From assembly GCF_036621415.1 (NCBI RefSeq), contig NZ_CP030941.1, positions 186,001 to 250,000 on the forward strand: DNA of 64,000 bases. The letters run 5' to 3'. Below the pieces are notes generated by a model that saw only the letters and a list, made by a program, of their open reading frames with translations, searched no databases and was not told where the DNA came from. This document shows, piece after piece, positions 59,593 to 64,000 of the stretch (position 1 is the first letter of the stretch; the number at the start of each line of letters is the position of its first letter). A program made the translations under genes and the position numbers. This stretch comes from Nitratireductor thuwali. Its GTDB lineage: Bacteria > Pseudomonadota > Alphaproteobacteria > Rhizobiales > Rhizobiaceae.

Positions 59593-60305
59593 GACACCGC
59601 TTCTTGCGCGGCCACACCGCCAAAACGCCGGTCGCGCTCCTCGAAGACCGCAATCGCCGCGGCAAGGTCCTCGCGGCTGAAGTCCGGCCAGTAGAGCGGC
59701 AGGAATACGAATTCGGCGTAAGCGGCCTGCCACAGCAGGAAATTGGAAAGCCGCTGCTCGCCGCTCGTGCGGATGATGAGATCGGGATCGGGAATGCCTG
59801 CGGTATCGAGGCGGGCCGAGAACGATTCGGCCGTCACGCTCTCGGGATCGATCTGCCCGTCGCGCGCCTCGCGGGCGATCTCCCGGGCGGCGCGCAGGAT
59901 CTCGTCGCGCGCCCCGTAATTGAACGCGACCACCAGGTTCATGTTGGTGTTCCGCTCGGTCAGGCTCTCGGCCTCGGTAAGCAGGGCCGCGATGTCGGGC
60001 TCCAGATCCGCGCGGCTGCCCACGATGCGCACCCGCACGCCGTTCTGGTGCAGTTCGGCCAGGTCACGGCGAATGAAACGCTTCAGCAAGCCCATGAGAT
60101 CGTTGATCTCGGACTTCGGGCGCGACCAGTTCTCGGATGAGAAGGCGTAGACCGTCAACCAGCCGACACCCAGTTCTCCGGCAGACCGCACGGCCTTGCG
60201 CAGCGCCTCGACGCCGGCACGATGGCCGGCCGCGCGCGGCAGACCGCGAGCTCGTGCCCAACGGCCGTTGCCGTCCATGATGATGGCCACATGTGCCGGC
60301 TTCAC
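59589..60305 (-). CDS. uppS: Isoprenyl (undecaprenyl) diphosphate synthase UppS
   Basis: A 238-residue cis-prenyltransferase making the C55 lipid carrier for peptidoglycan and LPS. Motifs: [20 protein letters not shown] (catalytic Asp), [38 protein letters not shown] and [20 protein letters not shown], then [18 protein letters not shown] start at 60305. It lies 97 bp after frr and overlaps cdsA. Confidence 0.96.
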   Translation of the reverse strand: MKPAHVAIIMDGNGRWARARGLPRAAGHRAGVEALRKAVRSAGELGVGWLTVYAFSSENWSRPKSEINDLMGLLKRFIRRDLAELHQNGVRVRIVGSRADLEPDIAALLTEAESLTERNTNMNLVVAFNYGARDEILRAAREIAREARDGQIDPESVTAESFSARLDTAGIPDPDLIIRTSGEQRLSNFLLWQAAYAEFVFLPLYWPDFSREDLAAAIAVFEERDRRFGGVAAQEAVS

Positions 60306-60402
60306 TGGACTTGGCTCCCTCTACCCCGCAGAAACGGCGCCCGAACGTTCGACGACGCCGTTGCGCGCCGCACCGGCGTCGCGCATGGCGAACTTGCGAC
60401 CC

Positions 60403-60963
60403 TCAGACCTGAAGGATCTCCGCTTCCTTGTCGACCAGAAGCTTGTCGATGGCAGCAATGGTATCATCCGTCAGTTTCTGCACGCGGTCGGACTGTACGT
60501 GCAGGTCGTCTTGACTGATCTCGCCGTCTTTCTCGGCCTTTTTAAGGTGCTCCATCCCGTCGCGCCGCACATGACGGACGGCGATGCGGGCGTTTTCGGC
60601 ATATTGGTGCGCGATTTTCACCAGTTCCCTGCGCCGTTCCTCGTTGAGTTCGGGCAAGGGAATGCGCAGCGTTGCGCCGTCCACGATCGGATTGAAGCCG
60701 AGATTGGACTCGCGGATGGCCTTGTCGACCGCCTGGACCATGCTCTTGTCCCAGACGGAAACAGAGATCATTCGCGGTTCGGGGACCGAAACCGTCGCCA
60801 CCTGATTGATGGGCATCGATGCGCCGTAGGCTTCCACATTGATCGGATCGAGAAGGTTTGCGGAAGCACGCCCTGTCCTCAGCGAGGCCAGATCGTGCTG
60901 AAATGCGCTGACCGCGCCTTCCATGCGCCGGCTCAGATCCTTGAAATCAACCCCTTCAGACAT
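60403..60963 (-). CDS. frr: Ribosome recycling factor Frr
   Basis: A 186-residue three-helix and beta-domain protein that splits post-termination ribosomes with [23 protein letters not shown] and [18 protein letters not shown] are family landmarks, and the helical region [20 protein letters not shown] and [17 protein letters not shown] follow. Length is normal. It lies 11 bp after pyrH. Confidence 0.97.
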   Translation of the reverse strand: MSEGVDFKDLSRRMEGAVSAFQHDLASLRTGRASANLLDPINVEAYGASMPINQVATVSVPEPRMISVSVWDKSMVQAVDKAIRESNLGFNPIVDGATLRIPLPELNEERRRELVKIAHQYAENARIAVRHVRRDGMEHLKKAEKDGEISQDDLHVQSDRVQKLTDDTIAAIDKLLVDKEAEILQV

Positions 60964-60974
60964 TGCTGCCTCCC

Positions 60975-61766
60975 TTACGCTTTGGCCTTTTGAAGATCCG
61001 CAAGATCGTCATCGACGACAGTACAATGTCCCGCGCCCCGCAAAATGGCTCCAAACCCACCTTCCTCGTGGATCGAGAAGACGATTATCGGAATGTTGTT
61101 CTCACGCGCAAGCGCAATCGCCGCCGTGTCCATGATCGACAGGCCGTCCCGCATAACACGCTCGTGGGAGATGCGTTCGTAACGGGTGGCCTGCGGGTCC
61201 TTCTTCGGGTCGGCGGTATAGACGCCGTCGACCTGCGTCCCCTTGAAAAGCGCCTCCGCCCCGATCTCCGCCGCGCGCAGCGCAGCCGCGGAATCCGTGG
61301 TGAAGAAGGGATTGCCTGTGCCGCCGGCGAAGATGACGACCTTGCCCTGGTTCATGTAGCTGGTGGCCTGACGCTGGGAGAAGCTCTCGCAGAGCTCCGG
61401 CATGGCGATGGCCGAAAGCACCACCGCCTCGACACCGATCTTGACCAGCGAGGTCCGCAGCGCCAGCGAGTTGATGACCGTGGCCAGCATGCCCATGTGG
61501 TCGCCCGTCACCCGATCGCCACCCTTGGACGCAACGGCGACGCCGCGGAAGATATTGCCGCCGCCGATCACCACGCCGACCTCGACGCCGAGCGACCGCG
61601 CATCGGCGATGTCCCTGGCGATGCGGTCGACGACCGAGACATCGATGCCGAAGCCCTGCTCACCCATCAGGGCTTCGCCGGAAGCTTTCAGTACGACGCG
61701 CCGAAATCGTGGTTCCACTCTACCCTCGTCTCCGTTGACCGTCCGTCCCGGGACGCGCCCGCGCAT
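60975..61766 (-). CDS. pyrH: Uridylate kinase PyrH
   Basis: A 263-residue amino-acid-kinase-fold enzyme making UDP from [63 protein letters not shown] and [20 protein letters not shown] mark the UMP and ATP sites. The start may be the ATG at 61766 (GGAAG nearby) or a GTG at 61718 (GAGGG nearby), which gives about 247 residues, closer to the usual family length. It follows tsf with a hairpin in the 78 bp gap. Confidence 0.94.
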   Translation of the reverse strand: MRGRVPGRTVNGDEGRVEPRFRRVVLKASGEALMGEQGFGIDVSVVDRIARDIADARSLGVEVGVVIGGGNIFRGVAVASKGGDRVTGDHMGMLATVINSLALRTSLVKIGVEAVVLSAIAMPELCESFSQRQATSYMNQGKVVIFAGGTGNPFFTTDSAAALRAAEIGAEALFKGTQVDGVYTADPKKDPQATRYERISHERVMRDGLSIMDTAAIALARENNIPIIVFSIHEEGGFGAILRGAGHCTVVDDDLADLQKAKA

Positions 61767-61793
61767 CCCGGCTTCCTTCGTCGCCTACACGAA

Positions 61794-61819
61794 GGGCACC
61801 GCGTTGTCACGCGGTGCCC
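61794..61819 (-). terminator. Hairpin between tsf and pyrH (weak terminator or attenuator)
   Basis: A perfect 10 bp stem, GGGCACCGCG and CGCGGTGCCC, with a 6 bp loop. Only a short T stretch follows on the minus strand, so partial termination or message processing is more likely than a full stop. Confidence 0.55.
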
Positions 61820-61844
61820 CTTGATATGCCCCGACAAGCGGCGC

Positions 61845-62768
61845 TTACGACTTTGCGGCAGCGGCCACTTCGGCGGCGAAATCAGACGCGGCGCGCTCGA
61901 TGCCCTCGCCGAGCGCGAATCGGACGAAGCCGGTGACCTTCGCCGGCGCGCCGATCTCCTTCTCGGCTTCCTTCAACGCCTGCTCGACGGTCACGTCGGG
62001 GTTGACGACGAATGCCTGCTTGAGAAGCACGACTTCCTCGAAGAACTTGCGCATCCGGCCCTCGACCATCTTCTCGATGATGTTTTCCGGCTTACCCGAC
62101 TGGCGCGCCTGATCGGAGAAAATCTCCTTCTCACGGGCAACGGCCGCCGGGTCGACATCGGTGTCGTTGAGCGCAAGCGGGTTCACCGCCGCAACATGCA
62201 TCGCAACCTGGCGGCCGAAAGCGGCGGCAGCTTCCGCGCTGCCTTCCGTTTCGACGGCGACCAGCACGCCGATCTTGCCGAGATTGTCGGCGACCGCGTT
62301 GTGCACATAGCTCGCCACGGCGCCCTTGCTCACCGAAAGCTTGGCCGAACGACGCAGGGCCATGTTCTCGCCGATCGTGGCGATGGCGTCCTTGACGGTC
62401 TCCTCGACGGTCTTGCCGCTGCCGGGATAAGAAGCGGCCGAGACCGCCTCCACCGAACCGTCCGTCGACAGGGCAACGGTGGCGATGTTGCGCACCAGGT
62501 CCTGGAAGGCATCGTTGCGTGCGACGAAATCGGTCTCCGAATTCACCTCGACGACGACAGCGCTGTCGGTGCCGGTCGCAACGCCGATCAGGCCTTCGGC
62601 CGCCGTGCGGCCGGCCTTCTTGTCGGCCTTGGACATGCCCTTCTTGCGCAGCCAGTCGACGGCCGCTTCGATATCGCCGCCGGTCTCGGCCAGCGCGGTC
62701 TTGCAGTCCATCATGCCCGCGCCAGTCATCTCGCGCAGTTGTTTGACCTGTGCTGCTGAAATGCTCAT
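61845..62768 (-). CDS. tsf: Elongation factor Ts
   Basis: A 307-residue nucleotide-exchange factor for EF-Tu. The N-terminal UBA-like domain and signature are [20 protein letters not shown] and [20 protein letters not shown]; the core has [20 protein letters not shown]. Length is normal. It lies 115 bp after rpsB; this gap contains three GC-rich hairpins. Confidence 0.97.
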   Translation of the reverse strand: MSISAAQVKQLREMTGAGMMDCKTALAETGGDIEAAVDWLRKKGMSKADKKAGRTAAEGLIGVATGTDSAVVVEVNSETDFVARNDAFQDLVRNIATVALSTDGSVEAVSAASYPGSGKTVEETVKDAIATIGENMALRRSAKLSVSKGAVASYVHNAVADNLGKIGVLVAVETEGSAEAAAAFGRQVAMHVAAVNPLALNDTDVDPAAVAREKEIFSDQARQSGKPENIIEKMVEGRMRKFFEEVVLLKQAFVVNPDVTVEQALKEAEKEIGAPAKVTGFVRFALGEGIERAASDFAAEVAAAAKS

Positions 62769-62883
62769 CGTCGCCTCTTCATATCCGATTGGTCAGCGGC
62801 CGGGTGACAGCACCACGGCCGCTTTTCATTTGGCGGGGCCGTGCGGCCCCGGAATGGAGGGAAAGGTCGAAAGACCGTTCCCG

Positions 62884-63708
62884 CTAAGCCTTGCTCGCGT
62901 CCTCGGCCGGCGTCTCGGAAGCCGCCTGTTCCGCCGGGACAGCTTCCTCGGCGGGCGCTTCAATGGCCGTCTCGACCGGAGCTTCCTCGGAAGCGCCTAC
63001 ATCCATGCCCAGCGAGCCCTGCTGGCGCTCGATGCCGTCGATGGCCGCCCTGGCGAACAGGTCGCAATAGAGCGAGATAGCGCGCGACGCATCGTCATTG
63101 CCGGGGATCGGGAAGTCGACGACCTCCGGATCGCAGTTCGAATCGGAGATCGCGATCACCGGGATGCCCAGACGGCGGGCTTCCTGCACTGCGATGGCTT
63201 CCTTGTTGGTGTCGATCACGAACATCATGTCCGGCGTCGAGCCCATGTCGCGGATACCGCCCAGCGCGCGCTCCAGCTTGTCGCGCTCGCGCTCGAGGTT
63301 GAGCCGCTCCTTCTTGGTGAATCCCGAGGCGTCGCCCTGAAGAAGCTCGTCCAGCTTGCGCAGGCGCTGGATCGAATTGGAGATCGTCTTCCAGTTGGTC
63401 AGCATGCCGCCGAGCCAGCGCGAGTTCACATAATACTGGGCCGACCGCTTGGCCGCATCGGCAACGATGTCGGAAGCCTGGCGCTTGGTGCCGACGAACA
63501 GAACGCGGCCGCCCTTGGCCACGGTGTCGGAAACCGCCTTCAGCGCCTGGTGCAGCAGCGGAACGGTCTGGCTGAGGTCGATGATGTGGATGTTGTTGCG
63601 GGCGCCGAAGATATAGGGCGCCATCTTCGGGTTCCAGCGGTGGGTCTGGTGGCCGAAGTGAACACCAGCTTCAAGGAGCTGGCGCATGCTGAAATCAGGC
63701 AATGCCAT
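62884..63708 (-). CDS. rpsB: 30S ribosomal protein S2
   Basis: 274 residues. Core motifs: [57 protein letters not shown] and [22 protein letters not shown]-terminal Ala/Glu-rich acidic extension (about 235-274, [17 protein letters not shown]) beyond the E. coli protein is typical for rhizobia. It is the first gene of the rpsB-tsf-pyrH-frr cluster, with a good promoter 117 bp upstream. Confidence 0.98.
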   Translation of the reverse strand: MALPDFSMRQLLEAGVHFGHQTHRWNPKMAPYIFGARNNIHIIDLSQTVPLLHQALKAVSDTVAKGGRVLFVGTKRQASDIVADAAKRSAQYYVNSRWLGGMLTNWKTISNSIQRLRKLDELLQGDASGFTKKERLNLERERDKLERALGGIRDMGSTPDMMFVIDTNKEAIAVQEARRLGIPVIAISDSNCDPEVVDFPIPGNDDASRAISLYCDLFARAAIDGIERQQGSLGMDVGASEEAPVETAIEAPAEEAVPAEQAASETPAEDASKA

Positions 63709-63824
63709 TGTCGTTTTCCTTTCCGGTTAAGCCTCCGCGGATCACAGGCGGTCTTGCCGCCACCGGAGGATCCGGCCGGATGTCTCCCGACAGAACCCAA
63801 AAATCCGCGTGTGGAATGGGCGCG

Positions 63825-63853
63825 CATATAGAGGCTATTTCCGATCAATGCAA
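63825..63853 (-). promoter_or_regulatory. Housekeeping-type promoter upstream of rpsB
   Basis: On the minus strand TTGCAT (63848-63853) and TATATG (63825-63830) are separated by exactly 17 bp. It would start a leader of about 110 bases before rpsB, long enough to hold an S2-responsive structure. Confidence 0.6.
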
Positions 63854-63903
63854 GCAAAGCCCGCCGACAGCGCCCGATTGCCGCGCCTGCCCGCGCAGAT
63901 GGC

Positions 63904-64000
63904 CTATTGCGGCGGGCAGCTGTCGTCCGTGTCGAACAGCGCCAGGTCCGCCAGCTTGGCCGTCATGGAATACTCGTCGTAGCGTATCAGCATGTCCCGC
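63904..64000 (-). CDS. C-terminal fragment of an unrecognised protein
   Basis: The last ~31 codons of a minus-strand gene whose start is beyond the window, ending at a TAG at 63904-63906. The residues (MLIRYDEYSMTAKLADLALF and a tail with one Cys, DTDDSCPPQ) do not identify a family. It runs in the same direction as rpsB and ends 50 bp before the rpsB promoter. Confidence 0.5.
   Translation of the reverse strand, partial: RDMLIRYDEYSMTAKLADLALFDTDDSCPPQ

Overview
The window is high-GC DNA from an alphaproteobacterium of the order Hyphomicrobiales (Rhizobiales). A Phyllobacteriaceae-like relative (Mesorhizobium, Chelativorans or Nitratireductor type) is the best guess. The grounds are gene order (rpsB-tsf-pyrH-frr-uppS-cdsA-rseP-bamA-lpxD-fabZ-lpxA-lpxI-lpxB), the rhizobial glycerol locus glpR-D-S-T-P-Q-U-V-K, an alphaproteobacterial-type SOS box (GTTC-N7-GTTC), dispersed palindromic repeats of rhizobial type, and a very long apolipoprotein-like protein resembling the growth-pole-ring protein of Agrobacterium. 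No tRNA, rRNA, CRISPR array, prophage or conventional insertion sequence was seen.

Layout. 0-2.9 kb: thiamin genes thiO(partial)-thiS-thiG-thiE-thiD, with thiD broken by a one-base deletion in a C run. 2.9-12.6 kb: mixed housekeeping genes: a LysE exporter, dksA, sixA, a ycjX-ycjF pair, a secreted hypothetical, folP-folB-folK, a DUF922 secreted putative metalloprotein, a ferredoxin-NADP reductase with a [2Fe-2S] ferredoxin, and an Hpt protein. 12.8-17.8 kb: the 1675-residue growth-pole-ring-like protein. 18.0-28.9 kb: an orphan LuxR-type regulator, then the complete glycerol uptake and catabolism locus with its DeoR-type repressor and two candidate operators. 28.9-32.9 kb: a four-gene cluster of an Anbu proteasome-like peptidase, a transglutaminase-like protease, an alpha-E protein and a circularly permuted ATP-grasp enzyme. 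33.0-42.6 kb: tgt, queA, two cyclophilins, coaD, a second LysE exporter, a tiny membrane protein, gyrA, marC and a GyrI-like protein.

42.6-47.0 kb: divergent ssb and uvrA share a consensus SOS box, followed by an unusually long (about 780 bp) uvrA leader without a supported gene. 47.0-49.5 kb is the most disturbed part: three copies of a roughly 230 bp terminal-inverted-repeat element (one truncating a SEC-C gene), a DUF559 gene and a hypothetical gene carrying two in-frame copies of a 19 bp dispersed repeat. 49.6-63.7 kb: a DUF72 gene and then the lipid A / outer membrane / translation supercluster on the minus strand, in which lpxD is frameshifted in a G run. The window ends inside an unrecognised gene.

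The genes are mostly core metabolism and envelope biogenesis. The items most worth following up are the growth-pole-ring homologue, the Anbu cluster with a hairpin that masks the ribosome-binding site of its first gene, the clustered inverted-repeat elements, the two homopolymer frameshifts, and the degenerate Zn or ATPase motifs in Tgt, DksA and GlpT.
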